64,000 nucleotides of DNA from the NCBI GenBank assembly GCA_018402485.1, contig JAGYIY010000002.1:372001-436000 (forward strand), written 5' to 3'. Every line of letters begins with the position of its first letter. The first letter of the stretch is position 1. The stretch comes from Roseivirga sp. (GTDB lineage Bacteria > Bacteroidota > Bacteroidia > Cytophagales > Cyclobacteriaceae). Shown one piece after another: positions 44,376-54,393 of this stretch. The translations under genes and the position numbers were made by a program. Below the pieces are notes generated by a model that saw nothing but the letters and a program-made list of their open reading frames with translations, had not been told where the DNA came from and did no database searches.

Positions 44376-45384
44376 CTTTTCTTTTGAGAAAAGCCTTGGC
44401 GAAATCACTTACCAAATAAGCCAAGGCTTTTCCCACCAACAAGGCATCCCTTTCATTTTGTGGTGCAGCTTCGGGTAAATGTAAATAAGCAACATTCAAT
44501 AGACTGGCGCATTTTTTTACATAAGACCGTGCCTCTTCCATGGAAAAGCCTGACGGACTAGATGCACTGCTTGGCATAAAACAAATGGCATCCATGTCCA
44601 ACTCAACACCTGTTTTTATGGTATCATCAGCCATGAAATGAATGGCCTCTGATAAGGTTTCGTCCAAACTTTCTATGTCTTCAAACATAGTGTACATCAC
44701 CTCTTCCCTTGCATCTAGGGTCCTCAGCATGAATTCTGAGTTATAAGATTGATGTAGTCCTAAAACAAAATATCGATTCAAATAACGTTTATGCATGGCA
44801 TAAGAGAAAGCATTTCCACTGTGCCGGCCTTCGAGCTGCCTAAAATCTGCATGTGCATCCATGTTAATGGCATTCACGCGACCTATTGAAGATGCCAAAG
44901 AAGCTGCTTTCAATAGGGCGTAAGCATTATTATGGCCTCCACCAATCACAATAGGCACAATATCTGCCTGAAGTATTTGCGACATTACCGCCTCCACACG
45001 TTCGTCTAATTCATCACATAAGTCATGTAGTTTTTGGTGATTATACCCACTCTCTTTTTGCAATGCTACCGCCCTATCTTGTAAGTCACTCACATCAATA
45101 GCTCCCAATACAAAAAAAGAAGACCCCAATAAAAAACGATTGTGCTGTATATTCAAAAAGTGATTTAAAAAGGCCTCCCAAGCAAATTCTGCTCCCGTTC
45201 TACCATAATTACCGAGTATGCCAATAGATTCTGGAATACCCACTAGACAAAAACGTACATCTTCAGGGAGTGTTTTCAAGGCCAACTGCCATTCTCCCTC
45301 TGAACAAGTAAAAATAAATTCGCCTAGTTTATTTTCCCCTTTCCTTATGGAAGTATTTTGCTCAAGTTTTATCGGATTAATCAT
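44365..45384 (-). CDS. Arginase/formiminoglutamase-family ureohydrolase
   Basis: A binuclear manganese hydrolase of 339 residues. All metal ligands can be read: the His of IVIGGGHNNAYALL, Asp-His-Asp of NMDAHADFR, and Asp-Asp of ELDMDAICFMP. The GGGHNNAYALLKA form and the long N-terminal region with GNYGRTGAEFAWEAFLNHF are typical of formimidoylglutamase (HutG)-like proteins of Bacteroidota. Arginase or agmatinase activity is possible. No histidine-degradation genes lie nearby. The ATG at 45384 lies two codons inside a GTG start. Confidence 0.87.
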   Translation of the reverse strand: MINPIKLEQNTSIRKGENKLGEFIFTCSEGEWQLALKTLPEDVRFCLVGIPESIGILGNYGRTGAEFAWEAFLNHFLNIQHNRFLLGSSFFVLGAIDVSDLQDRAVALQKESGYNHQKLHDLCDELDERVEAVMSQILQADIVPIVIGGGHNNAYALLKAASLASSIGRVNAINMDAHADFRQLEGRHSGNAFSYAMHKRYLNRYFVLGLHQSYNSEFMLRTLDAREEVMYTMFEDIESLDETLSEAIHFMADDTIKTGVELDMDAICFMPSSASSPSGFSMEEARSYVKKCASLLNVAYLHLPEAAPQNERDALLVGKALAYLVSDFAKAFLKRKVKQ

Positions 45385-45579
45385 ATACACCCTTTAAGTG
45401 GGTTAAAGTAGTGAAAAAATCAATATTGCTGGTGATGGTACGGAATGAGGAACTCCTAAACGTTTTCCGATTGAATAAGAGAAAGACATGCTATCGCCCT
45501 TCATGTAAACTAAAATTGCGGTTGAAAGCTTTATTTTCCCATCAAACAGAAAACTAATTCATTTCAAATGCATTTTGCT

Positions 45580-45587
45580 TATGTTTG
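45580..45587 (+). promoter_or_regulatory. -7 box upstream of S9 peptidase gene
   Basis: TATGTTTG fits TAnnTTTG, 25 bases before the ATG at 45613. No convincing -33 TTG. Confidence 0.35.
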
Positions 45588-45612
45588 AAAAGGAATCCTT
45601 AAATTAATTGAC

Positions 45613-48003
45613 ATGCGTAAAGTATTTATTCTCTCCATTTTAAGTATGTGGACTTTACTGGTTTATTCACAAACCAAGCCACTATCAGACCTAACCGTAG
45701 AAGAAATCATGCAAGACCCGGATGGGTTTATTGGTACCTCCCCTTCTCGCATCAGTTGGTCACGGAATAATTCCAATATCTTCTTTTATTGGGATCCCGA
45801 TGCGGATGGTACCACCTCTCCTTTCAAAGTGAGTAAAGATGGTGGAGAACCTGAAGCAGTTGATGAGACTAACGAAGGTTGGCCCTCACAATACCAGTAT
45901 AACAGCGATGAGAGTAAAATTATCTTTGCCCGCGGCGGGGATATCTTTTTAAAAGACATTGAGTCTGGTCAAGAACAACAACTTACTTCCACCAATGGAA
46001 GAGAAAGTGATCCACGTTTTCACAAAGATGATGTGATTACTTTTAGCTTAGAGGATAATATTTACACACTCAACCTCAAGACAAGTTTAATCACTCAGTT
46101 AACAAATTTCTTCATTGAAAATAACCAGAGCGATGGGGGTTCAAGGCTAAGAACAAACCAAAATAATGGAAATGCAGCTCAAGACCGTTGGCTGAGAGAA
46201 GATCAATTAGAAACTTCTGATTACTTGAAGACCCAAAGAAATAGACCGCGAAGAAATTTTGCAGGAAGATCTGGTGGGAACTTTGATCGAGGTAATACAA
46301 GATCAGCCGTTACTCTAAAAAATATCAGGGGAGCTCAACTCTCACCTGATGGCAATTACATCAGTTTTACGGTCTATCATTCTCCTGAAAATGGAGCTAA
46401 AAACACCATTGTACCCAATTACGTAACCAATTCAGGGTATACTGAAGACATAAGAGCACGATCGAAAGTTGGGGGAGAGCAAGGGTACTTGGAAATAGGT
46501 ATGTATAATATCGCTGGTGATTCTCTTTACTTCGTTGATACTGAACAATTGCCAGGCATTACCGATTTACCTGATTATGTGAAAGATTACCCCGATAAAA
46601 AGTGGGAACAAAAGCCAAGGAAAGTTTCAGGAAATGATGTGATTTGGTCTGAGGACGGAAAATTTGCAGTAGCGCATTTCGTGTCAGATGATAATAAAGA
46701 CCGGTGGATTATGAGATTACTACCTGAAACGGGTGAAATGATTACCATCGACCGGCAACGAGATGAAGCTTGGATTGCAGGCCCTGGAATTGGAAGCGGA
46801 TTTGGTGCAGGAACTTTTGGTTTCATTTCTGATAGCCACACAATCTATTTCCAATCGGAAGAATCAGGTTATTCTCACCTTTATACTCATAACCTAGACA
46901 ATGGAGTTACCAATCAATTAACGAAAGGGAATTACGAGGTTTACAGCCCTCAACTTTCCCATGACGGTAAAAAATGGTATTTCACCGCTAACCTAAAGCA
47001 TCCGGGTATCCGTCATTTTTATGAATTACCTTTGAATGGTGGTATACCCAAGCAAATCACAACAATGGATGGTAACAACAGCGTTATCCTTTCACCCGAT
47101 GAAAAAACTTTGGCCATCAGTTATTCATACCTCGACCAACCAACAGAATTATACGTTCAGCCTAATGAACCCGATGCAAAAGCAATTCGACTTACCGAAA
47201 GTCAAAGAGAGGGCTTTTTACAATATGATTGGCATCAACCGGAAATCATAACTTTCAAAGCCAGTGATGGCGCTGATGTATATGCCCGTTTATATAAGCC
47301 TGACAATCCAAATGGTGCAGGTGTAATTTTCGTCCACGGTGCCGGCTACTTACAAAACGTCCACTACTGGTGGAGTACTTATTTCAGAGAATTCATGTTC
47401 AATAACATGTTGATGGCCAAGGGTTACACGGTATTAGACATCGATTACCGTGCAAGTTCCGGCTACGGTAGAGATTGGAGAACCGGAATTTACCGACACA
47501 TGGGAGGCAAAGATTTATCAGATCAAATAGATGGTGCTAAGTATCTCATCAAGGAGCATGGGGTCGAACAAGGTCGTATTGGCATGTATGGTGGCTCCTA
47601 TGGTGGTTTTATCACTCTTTTTGCCATGTTTCAGCATCCAGATATCATTGCGGCGGGTGCGGCATTAAGATCAGTAACTGATTGGGCACATTACAATCAT
47701 GGCTATACCTCCAACATATTGAATACACCTATAAATGACCCTATAGCCTACCAACGTAGTTCACCCATTTATTTTGCTGAGGGGCTTGAAGGGCACTTGC
47801 TCATCGCCCACGGCATGGTAGATACCAATGTACATTTTCAAGACGTTGTACGACTCGCACAAAGGTTAATAGAATTGGGTAAAGACAATTGGGAAATGGC
47901 GCTTTATCCAGTTGAAAATCATGGATTTACGACCCCCTCCAGCTGGACAGATGAGTACAAGAGAATTTTCAAACTCTTTGAAAATACAATCGGACAAAAA
48001 TAA
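45613..48003 (+). CDS. S9 family prolyl-oligopeptidase/DPP-IV-like peptidase, secreted
   Basis: A 796-residue serine peptidase with a signal peptide (MRKVFILSILSMWTLLVYSQ). It has an N-terminal beta-propeller (roughly 40-520, with repeated S-x-D-G-K/N strings such as LSPDGNYISFTVYHSPE) and a C-terminal alpha/beta-hydrolase domain. The triad is Ser662 (GMYGGSYGGF), Asp737 (HGMVDTNVHF) and His770 (VENHGF). It likely trims proline-containing peptides in the periplasm. It is followed 6 bases later by a gamma-glutamyltransferase gene, so peptide and glutathione breakdown may be coupled. Confidence 0.92.
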   Translation: MRKVFILSILSMWTLLVYSQTKPLSDLTVEEIMQDPDGFIGTSPSRISWSRNNSNIFFYWDPDADGTTSPFKVSKDGGEPEAVDETNEGWPSQYQYNSDESKIIFARGGDIFLKDIESGQEQQLTSTNGRESDPRFHKDDVITFSLEDNIYTLNLKTSLITQLTNFFIENNQSDGGSRLRTNQNNGNAAQDRWLREDQLETSDYLKTQRNRPRRNFAGRSGGNFDRGNTRSAVTLKNIRGAQLSPDGNYISFTVYHSPENGAKNTIVPNYVTNSGYTEDIRARSKVGGEQGYLEIGMYNIAGDSLYFVDTEQLPGITDLPDYVKDYPDKKWEQKPRKVSGNDVIWSEDGKFAVAHFVSDDNKDRWIMRLLPETGEMITIDRQRDEAWIAGPGIGSGFGAGTFGFISDSHTIYFQSEESGYSHLYTHNLDNGVTNQLTKGNYEVYSPQLSHDGKKWYFTANLKHPGIRHFYELPLNGGIPKQITTMDGNNSVILSPDEKTLAISYSYLDQPTELYVQPNEPDAKAIRLTESQREGFLQYDWHQPEIITFKASDGADVYARLYKPDNPNGAGVIFVHGAGYLQNVHYWWSTYFREFMFNNMLMAKGYTVLDIDYRASSGYGRDWRTGIYRHMGGKDLSDQIDGAKYLIKEHGVEQGRIGMYGGSYGGFITLFAMFQHPDIIAAGAALRSVTDWAHYNHGYTSNILNTPINDPIAYQRSSPIYFAEGLEGHLLIAHGMVDTNVHFQDVVRLAQRLIELGKDNWEMALYPVENHGFTTPSSWTDEYKRIFKLFENTIGQK

Positions 48004-48009
48004 TTTTGA

Positions 48010-49704
48010 ATGAAAAATATTTTAGCAATCGTAGGCCTACTAAGTCTAATGGCCTGCAAATCTACTATTGAAGAAGTTTCCAGAGGTGTTATTGCAGAAG
48101 AAGCCATGGTGGTTGCAGCTCACCCCCTAGCCGCAGAAGTGGGGCTAAAAATTCTAGAAAAAGGTGGCAATGCCATAGATGCCGCCATTGCCACCCAGTT
48201 GGCTTTGGCAGTAGTGTATCCGGGGGCAGGGAATATCGGAGGTGGTGGCTTCATGGTCTCAAGAATGGCCAATGGAGAAATTACTGCTTTGGATTATCGC
48301 GAAAAGGCTCCTTTAAAAGGAAGCAAAAACATGTATTTAGATGCTGATGGTAATGCTATTCCATCGGCTAGTCGAAGAGGGCATTTGGCTTCTGGAGTGC
48401 CTGGCACCGTAGCTGGACACGCTGCTGCCTTTGATAAATATGGAAGCCTCCCGTGGGCAGAACTTGTCCAACCTGCCATAGATTTAGCAGCCAAGGGTTG
48501 GGCGCTTACTCCAGCAGAAGCACGAGGGCTCAATAGTAATCGAGAGGCTTTTTTAGAATTCAATACCATTCGCCCCGACTTCTTTATTGCACCAGAGAAC
48601 CAACCTTGGGCTGAAGGAGATACCGTAAAAAACCAAGAATTGGCATCCACACTCGCAAGAATAAGGGATTTGGGTAAAGATGGTTTTTACAAAGGAATAA
48701 CAGCCGACCTCATTGTTGCAGAAATGGAGCGAGGAAATGGAATCATTAGCTTAGAGGATTTAGCATCTTATGAGGCCATATGGAGAAAACCCATTCAAGG
48801 AAATTACAAAAACTATGAATTTATTTCTATGCCTCCTCCATCTAGTGGGGGCATTGCCTTAGCGCAAATGTTACATGCTGTTGAAGATTTACCTTTGAAA
48901 GAAAGTGGATTCCATAGCATGGAATCTATTCATGCCATGGTTGAGGCTGAAAGACGCGCCTATGCCGACCGCGCCACTCATTTAGGAGACGCCGACTTTT
49001 ATGATGTCCCCTTGAACCATTTACTCTCAAAAACATACAGTCAAGAAAGGATGATGTCATTTGATCTTAATAAAGCCTCTAAAAGTGAAGACATTAAAGC
49101 CGGTATATTTGAAGTAGCGGAAAGTATGGAAACCACACATTTATCTGTAGTAGATGCCCAAGGAAATGCGGTTTCCGTTACTACAACCCTCAATGGTGGT
49201 ATGGGCTCAAAGGTTTTTGTGGGAGGTGCAGGCTTTCTGCTAAACAATGAGATGGATGACTTTAGTATCAAGCCAGGCTTTCCCAATATGTTTGGGCTGG
49301 TAGGCGGTGAAGCGAACGCCATTGCCCCAGGAAAGAGAATGCTCAGTTCAATGACGCCTACTATCCTGACCAAGAACGGAGAACTTTTTATGGTGGTAGG
49401 CACTCCCGGAGGTTCAACCATCATCACTTCTGTATTCCAAACCATTTTGAATGTTATTGAATTTGATATGGGAATGCAGGAAGCTGTGAATGCCCCGCGC
49501 TTTCATCACCAATGGCTGCCAGATGTCGTTCGCTTTGAGCGGGATGGTTTTGACAGTCTCACCCTAGCCCAACTTCGAAATATAGGACATAATATGCAGC
49601 CTTCAGGAAACATGGGAAGAGTGGATGCCATATTGGTTTTGCCTGATGGTAAACTGGAGGGGGGAGCCGACCTGAGAGGTGAAGATGCCGCTAGAGGGTT
49701 TTAA
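48010..49704 (+). CDS. ggt: Gamma-glutamyltransferase, lipoprotein
   Basis: An N-terminal nucleophile hydrolase that cleaves gamma-glutamyl bonds such as in glutathione. It starts with a lipoprotein signal (MKNILAIVGLLSLMAC), which is unusual for GGT but common in Bacteroidota. Family blocks: GGNAIDAAIATQLALAVVYPGAGNIGGGGFM, DYREKAP, SGVPGTVAGH, and the autoprocessing site ETTHLSVVDAQGNAVSVTTTLN with nucleophile Thr375. The C-terminal SSMTPTILTKNGELFMVVGTPGGSTIITSVFQTILNVI is diagnostic. 564 residues is normal. It is in an operon with the S9 peptidase. Confidence 0.93.
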   Translation: MKNILAIVGLLSLMACKSTIEEVSRGVIAEEAMVVAAHPLAAEVGLKILEKGGNAIDAAIATQLALAVVYPGAGNIGGGGFMVSRMANGEITALDYREKAPLKGSKNMYLDADGNAIPSASRRGHLASGVPGTVAGHAAAFDKYGSLPWAELVQPAIDLAAKGWALTPAEARGLNSNREAFLEFNTIRPDFFIAPENQPWAEGDTVKNQELASTLARIRDLGKDGFYKGITADLIVAEMERGNGIISLEDLASYEAIWRKPIQGNYKNYEFISMPPPSSGGIALAQMLHAVEDLPLKESGFHSMESIHAMVEAERRAYADRATHLGDADFYDVPLNHLLSKTYSQERMMSFDLNKASKSEDIKAGIFEVAESMETTHLSVVDAQGNAVSVTTTLNGGMGSKVFVGGAGFLLNNEMDDFSIKPGFPNMFGLVGGEANAIAPGKRMLSSMTPTILTKNGELFMVVGTPGGSTIITSVFQTILNVIEFDMGMQEAVNAPRFHHQWLPDVVRFERDGFDSLTLAQLRNIGHNMQPSGNMGRVDAILVLPDGKLEGGADLRGEDAARGF

Positions 49705-49862
49705 TACCTTCTCAAATGAATAAAATTGTACCAAAATCTACTCATCATATTCCATTCAGCTATGCTGATCGTAAAAATCAATTCATACATCAGAAAATCA
49801 ATTATTTGTACTCTCATGGGTAAAGGAAAGTTGGAATATGTCTCTATACTTACCCCTGCCAA

Positions 49863-49896
49863 TTTGTCATAATTCATATCGTTTTTCTTACCTTTG
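49863..49896 (+). promoter_or_regulatory. Promoter of miaB
   Basis: TTTG (49863-49866), a 22-base spacer and TACCTTTG (49889-49896), 18 bases before the ATG at 49915. Both elements and spacing fit the Bacteroidota consensus. Confidence 0.55.
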
Positions 49897-49914
49897 TATC
49901 AATTTAAAATACGC

Positions 49915-51387
49915 ATGGAAGAGATACTCATCAAAGACATCGATATCATAGACCCTAAAGTCAACGAAACGGCTCAAATGGTCATAACCAGTAAAGAGGA
50001 AGATACAGGGAAAAGAAAAAAACTTTACATCGAGAGTTATGGATGCCAAATGAACTTTGCTGATAGTGAAGTAGTCACTTCGATTATGCAATCCAATGGC
50101 TACGATACCACTTCTTCTTTCGAAAATGCAGATGTTGTGCTTTTGAACACATGTTCAATTCGTGACAAAGCAGAACAAACCGTCCGAAATCGGTTGGGTC
50201 AGTTCAACAACATTAAAAAACGCAAACCAGAGATGACCATTGGCGTGCTGGGCTGTATGGCTGAGCGATTGAAAGAGAAATTCTTAGAGGAAGAAAAAAT
50301 TGTTGATATTGTGGCAGGACCAGACGCTTACCGCGACTTGCCTCAATTGGTTTTATCAGCTGAAGGAGGAGAAAAAGGCGTCAACACCTTCTTGTCCCGA
50401 GAAGAAACCTATGCAGACATTGCTCCAGTCAGATTAAATTCTAATGGCGTCACTGCCTTTATTTCTATCATGCGCGGATGCGACAATATGTGTTCTTTCT
50501 GCGTAGTACCTTTTACCCGAGGCCGCGAAAGAAGCCGCGACCCTTATTCCATTGTAAATGAAGCCAAAGACCTTTTTGAAAAAGGGTATCGCGAAGTCAC
50601 TTTACTCGGACAAAATGTAGATAGTTATAAATGGTCTCCCGAAGAAAATAATAAGTCGTGGTTAGAAAAAAAGGAAAGAAAGGGAGAATCTATTCAAGTC
50701 ATCAATTTCGCCAATCTCATAGAAATGGTTGCGCAGGTTTCGCCTGAGCTAAGAATACGATTTTCTACCTCACACCCGAAAGACATTACAGATGAGGTTT
50801 TGTATGCGATGAAAAAGTACGATAACCTTTGCAAATACATTCATTTACCAGCTCAAAGTGGTAATACAAGGGTGCTAGAATTAATGAATCGAACCTATTC
50901 AAGAGAGTGGTATATCAATAGAGTAGATGCCATACGCAAAATATTAGGAGAAGAGTGTGGTATTTCATCCGACATGATAGCCGGCTTTTGTTCGGAAACA
51001 GAAGAGGAACATCAGGATACACTTACCTTAATGGACTATGTAAAATACGATTTCTCTTACATGTTTTATTACTCTGAAAGGCCCGGTACTTTAGCTGCCA
51101 AAAAGTATGAGGATGACATTCCCCTTGCTACCAAGAAAAAGCGTTTACAAGAAATCATTGATAAACAACAAGAAATTTCATTAGAGCGCAATCGCCTTGA
51201 CATTGGAAAGATACATGAGGTACTTATTGAAGGTACTTCCAAACGATCTGATGAGCAATTGCAGGGCCGAAATACCGCCAATAAGGTTGTAATTTTCCCA
51301 CGAGGCAATCAGCAAAAAGGCGCGTATGTAAAAGTAAAAGTAAATGACTGTACAGCTGCCACGCTTTTTGGAGAGGTTGTATCTTAA
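49915..51387 (+). CDS. miaB: tRNA-2-methylthio-N6-dimethylallyladenosine synthase
   Basis: A radical-SAM methylthiotransferase that modifies A37 of tRNAs reading UNN codons. It has an N-terminal UPF0004 domain with three cluster cysteines ([33 protein letters not shown]), the radical-SAM motif in [24 protein letters not shown], and [26 protein letters not shown]-terminal TRAM domain covers roughly residues 420-490. A family hallmark, [16 protein letters not shown], is also present. The ATG at 49915 (MEEILIKD) was chosen because the upstream frame start lies inside the promoter. The 490-residue length is normal for the Bacteroidota form. Confidence 0.94.
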   Translation: MEEILIKDIDIIDPKVNETAQMVITSKEEDTGKRKKLYIESYGCQMNFADSEVVTSIMQSNGYDTTSSFENADVVLLNTCSIRDKAEQTVRNRLGQFNNIKKRKPEMTIGVLGCMAERLKEKFLEEEKIVDIVAGPDAYRDLPQLVLSAEGGEKGVNTFLSREETYADIAPVRLNSNGVTAFISIMRGCDNMCSFCVVPFTRGRERSRDPYSIVNEAKDLFEKGYREVTLLGQNVDSYKWSPEENNKSWLEKKERKGESIQVINFANLIEMVAQVSPELRIRFSTSHPKDITDEVLYAMKKYDNLCKYIHLPAQSGNTRVLELMNRTYSREWYINRVDAIRKILGEECGISSDMIAGFCSETEEEHQDTLTLMDYVKYDFSYMFYYSERPGTLAAKKYEDDIPLATKKKRLQEIIDKQQEISLERNRLDIGKIHEVLIEGTSKRSDEQLQGRNTANKVVIFPRGNQQKGAYVKVKVNDCTAATLFGEVVS

Positions 51388-51399
51388 AAATAGAACACA

Positions 51400-52674
51400 T
51401 TGGACAACAGCGATCTACTTAGTATTAAACAAAGATTTGGCATTATTGGCAATAGTCCAAAACTAAACTATGCTATCCAGGTAGCTGCACAAGTAGCTCC
51501 TACCGATATGTCGGTTTTGATTACCGGAGAAAGTGGTAGTGGTAAAGAATCCTTTTCCAAAATCATACACCAATTGAGCCCTAAAAAACATGGCAAATTC
51601 ATTGCCATAAACTGTGGGGCCATTCCGGAAGGAACGATTGATTCAGAACTATTTGGACACGAAAAAGGCTCCTTTACAGGAGCATATGACGCTCGCAAAG
51701 GTTATTTTGAAGTCACTAGCGGAGGTACCATTTTCTTAGATGAAATTGGTGAAATGCCTACCTCTACCCAAGCACGTTTGTTACGCGTATTAGAAAATGG
51801 TGAATTTATCAAAGTAGGTTCCTCGAAAGTCTTAAAAACAGATGTACGTGTTGTGGCAGCCACCAATGTCAACTTAATCGATGCTGTTGAAAAAGGAAAG
51901 TTCAGAGAAGACTTGTATTATCGTTTGAGTACCGTACCCATCTTCGTACCCCCTTTGCGAGAAAGAGGCCAAGACATTGATCTTTTATTTAGAAAATTTG
52001 CATCTGATTTTGCCGAAAAATACAGAGTAGAAAGCATCAAATTAATGGAAGATGCAAAAGAAGCACTTCTGCGCTATCGGTTTCCTGGTAACATCCGTCA
52101 ATTAAAAAACTTGGTGGAGCAAATGTCAGCCTTGGAAATGAATCGCCTTATTTCTGCCGAAACGTTGTTAAAATACATTCCACAACAAGGCGCTAGCTTG
52201 CCGGCTCTTTATAGGGGTGAACAAGCTGGTGCTCAAGAAAGCTTGAGTGAAAGAGACTTGCTGTACAAAGTGCTTTTCGACATGAAAAAAGACATGAACG
52301 ATTTGAAAAAATTGGTTCATGAAATGATCGAAAATGGACAGGTGGACAAAGACATACTCAATGAAAACCCTGAACTCTTTCAAAACCTGCACAGCACTCC
52401 TTCTCTACCCAAAGCCATTGAGCGAAACAATTCCAATGAAGCCTTCTTTGTACGGCCAGACTCCGAGGAAAGCGAAGAGGATAACTTTGAGTATGAGAAC
52501 GTACACGACATTACCCACGTGGAGGACGAATCCTTGAGCATAGAAGACAAAGAAAAGGAATTGATCAAAAAAGCGCTGACAAAAAACAACAACAAAAGAA
52601 AATACGCGGCACAAGATTTGGGAATTTCTGAACGTACTTTATATAGAAAAATCAAACAGTATGAAATTCAATAG
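51400..52674 (+). CDS. Sigma-54-interacting transcriptional activator (Fis-type HTH)
   Basis: An AAA+ enhancer-binding protein (424 residues). Motifs: Walker A TGESGSGKES, the sigma-54 contact loop GSFTGAYD (usual GAFTGA), Walker B GGTIFLDEIGEM, and R-finger region LYYRLSTVPIFVPPLRERGQDIDLL. The C-terminal Fis helix-turn-helix is [34 protein letters not shown]. There is no receiver, GAF or PAS domain ahead of the AAA+ core, so its activity must be set by something else, for example the approximately 150-residue acidic linker. The start is TTG. It lies 12 bases after miaB and overlaps lptE by 14 bases. A sigma-54-like promoter is present upstream of groES 2.2 kb downstream. Confidence 0.9.
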   Translation: MDNSDLLSIKQRFGIIGNSPKLNYAIQVAAQVAPTDMSVLITGESGSGKESFSKIIHQLSPKKHGKFIAINCGAIPEGTIDSELFGHEKGSFTGAYDARKGYFEVTSGGTIFLDEIGEMPTSTQARLLRVLENGEFIKVGSSKVLKTDVRVVAATNVNLIDAVEKGKFREDLYYRLSTVPIFVPPLRERGQDIDLLFRKFASDFAEKYRVESIKLMEDAKEALLRYRFPGNIRQLKNLVEQMSALEMNRLISAETLLKYIPQQGASLPALYRGEQAGAQESLSERDLLYKVLFDMKKDMNDLKKLVHEMIENGQVDKDILNENPELFQNLHSTPSLPKAIERNNSNEAFFVRPDSEESEEDNFEYENVHDITHVEDESLSIEDKEKELIKKALTKNNNKRKYAAQDLGISERTLYRKIKQYEIQ

Positions 52675-53188
52675 GTCGGTACTTTTCTTAGCCTTGTGTT
52701 TTCTCCCATTTTCTTGTGGGGTATATAAGTTCAATGGGGCTTCCATCAACTATAATGAAATCAAAACCCTGAGTATTGCGAATTTTGTCAATAGTGTGGG
52801 AAGTGGCCCTCCTAACATGTCGCAAACCTTTACAGAAGGTCTCAAAGAATATTTCCAAACCAATACTAAATTGGAATTGATTCAAAGTCAGGGTGACCTT
52901 CAGTTTGAAGGAGAAATTAGTAACTATGCCGTACGTCCGCAGGCCATATCTTCCTCTGGCAACAATAATCAATCGGATGGTACATCACTCATGCGTGTGC
53001 AAATAGGTGTTGCGGTGCGCTTCATCAACATCAGAAAGGAAGAAGACAATTTTGATAGAAGTTTCTCTTTCTATGCAGATTATGACCCAAGCACCACCAC
53101 CCTAAATGCGGTGGAAGATGATTTGGTAAATGAAATATTCGAAGCCCTATATTTCGATATTTTTCAAGCCTCTGTTGCCCAGTGGTAA
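52661..53188 (+). CDS. LptE-family LPS-assembly lipoprotein
   Basis: A 175-residue lipoprotein ([19 protein letters not shown], Cys19) whose reading frame opens with [26 protein letters not shown]. This matches the Bacteroidota LptE (DUF3568-like) family, which plugs LptD in the outer membrane to insert lipopolysaccharide. It overlaps the preceding activator gene by 14 bases, and a TPR-like gene and secG follow. This order (activator, lptE, TPR-like, secG) is common in the phylum. Confidence 0.8.
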   Translation: MKFNRSVLFLALCFLPFSCGVYKFNGASINYNEIKTLSIANFVNSVGSGPPNMSQTFTEGLKEYFQTNTKLELIQSQGDLQFEGEISNYAVRPQAISSSGNNNQSDGTSLMRVQIGVAVRFINIRKEEDNFDRSFSFYADYDPSTTTLNAVEDDLVNEIFEALYFDIFQASVAQW

Positions 53189-53225
53189 TTTTAAACTTAA
53201 TTTAGGACAGTATAAACAGCGTATC

Positions 53226-54002
53226 GTGGATAGAGAAAGATTTAGTCGACTTTTACTCCAACCTTCAAAGGTCACTAATAGTGATATCAAAGCGCTGAAT
53301 GAATACAGGAAGAAATACCCTTATTTCCAAAGTCTTTATGTGGTGGTAGCTAGGGCCTTAAAAGAAAGAGATCACCCCAAAACTAACGCCTTTATCAGCA
53401 AAGCAGCGATTTATTCTGCTAATCATGAGTACTTAAAAACCTTAATTGAAGATGAGGATGCATTCTTTCGTATTTTAGAGATGCCCAAAGATGAAGCCGA
53501 AAAAGCATTGGCCTTTACCAAAGCAGCAGAAGATTCACCTCCTCCCAAAAAAGCAGAAGCCTCCGAAGTAAAAGAGCCCCAAGAAAATGATGGCCCTTTT
53601 GAACCCCGGGAAGTTTCTCAAATTGAAAAAGATTTAAATGAAATTAACACTGCCAAGGAACGCATAGAAGCCTTATTAGCGGGCAGCCCCATAAAAGCCA
53701 AACAGCCTTCCAAAGTGGCAAGGCCTAAAAATACTGAGCAAGTTAAAATCATTGAGAAGTTCATAGCAACAGAACCTCAAATGAATAGAAAAGAGCTGGT
53801 GCATGATGAAGACAATAACCAGCAAGAAGATCTTTCCCTCTCTGCATTAAGAAAGAGTGAGGAGTTTGAGACAGAAACTTTAGCCAAAATTTATGCCCAG
53901 CAGGGTAAGAAAAGTCAAGCAATAAAGATTTATGAAAACCTACGTTTGAAGTTTCCTGAAAAAAGCAGTTACTTTGCAGACCAAATTCAAAAATTAAAGT
54001 AA
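53226..54002 (+). CDS. TPR-like protein of the lptE-secG cluster, unknown function
   Basis: From a GTG at 53226 the frame gives 258 residues. An N-terminal helical part has [54 protein letters not shown] charged, proline- and lysine-rich middle (about 110-190) looks disordered. The C-terminal TPR-type repeat is [41 protein letters not shown]. An ATG in the same frame at 53130 lies inside lptE and would give an odd, hydrophobic extension. This type of gene sits between lptE and secG in many Bacteroidota and remains uncharacterised. Confidence 0.68.
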   Translation: MDRERFSRLLLQPSKVTNSDIKALNEYRKKYPYFQSLYVVVARALKERDHPKTNAFISKAAIYSANHEYLKTLIEDEDAFFRILEMPKDEAEKALAFTKAAEDSPPPKKAEASEVKEPQENDGPFEPREVSQIEKDLNEINTAKERIEALLAGSPIKAKQPSKVARPKNTEQVKIIEKFIATEPQMNRKELVHDEDNNQQEDLSLSALRKSEEFETETLAKIYAQQGKKSQAIKIYENLRLKFPEKSSYFADQIQKLK

Positions 54003-54009
54003 AGAAAGA

Positions 54010-54393
54010 ATGTTTCAGTTGTTCATGATCCTAGCCATCATTATTGCTATCCTTTTGGTGCTCATCGTATTAATGCAAAACTCTAAAGGTGGTGGACTTT
54101 CTGGCCAGTTTGGCGGAAGTGGTGCCCAACAAGTGATTGGTGTGAAGAAAACTTCTGACATTTTGGAAAAAACCACGTGGGTTTTCATTGTTCTTATGCT
54201 TTCATTCAGTTTGGCATCAAGCCTCATGGTCAATTCCGGTAAAGGTAATTTTGTTAACCCCAACATCGATGCAGCACAACAGTCGGTTCCTGCAGCTGTG
54301 CCTCAGGTTCCTTTGGAAGGACAAGAGCAAAATAACGCTGAAGGGGTAATCGAAGGAACAACACCTATTGATACTACCCAAGAACAGAACTAG
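54010..54393 (+). CDS. secG: Preprotein translocase subunit SecG
   Basis: A 127-residue inner-membrane protein with two helices: FQLFMILAIIIAILLVLIVLMQNSKGGGLSGQFGGSGAQQVIG and TTWVFIVLMLSFSLASSLMV. The loop QNSKGGGLSGQFGGSG is the SecG signature. The C-terminal tail (about 85-127) is polar and low-complexity, longer than in E. coli. It assists the SecYEG channel. It lies 7 bases after the TPR-like gene. Confidence 0.92.
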   Translation: MFQLFMILAIIIAILLVLIVLMQNSKGGGLSGQFGGSGAQQVIGVKKTSDILEKTTWVFIVLMLSFSLASSLMVNSGKGNFVNPNIDAAQQSVPAAVPQVPLEGQEQNNAEGVIEGTTPIDTTQEQN

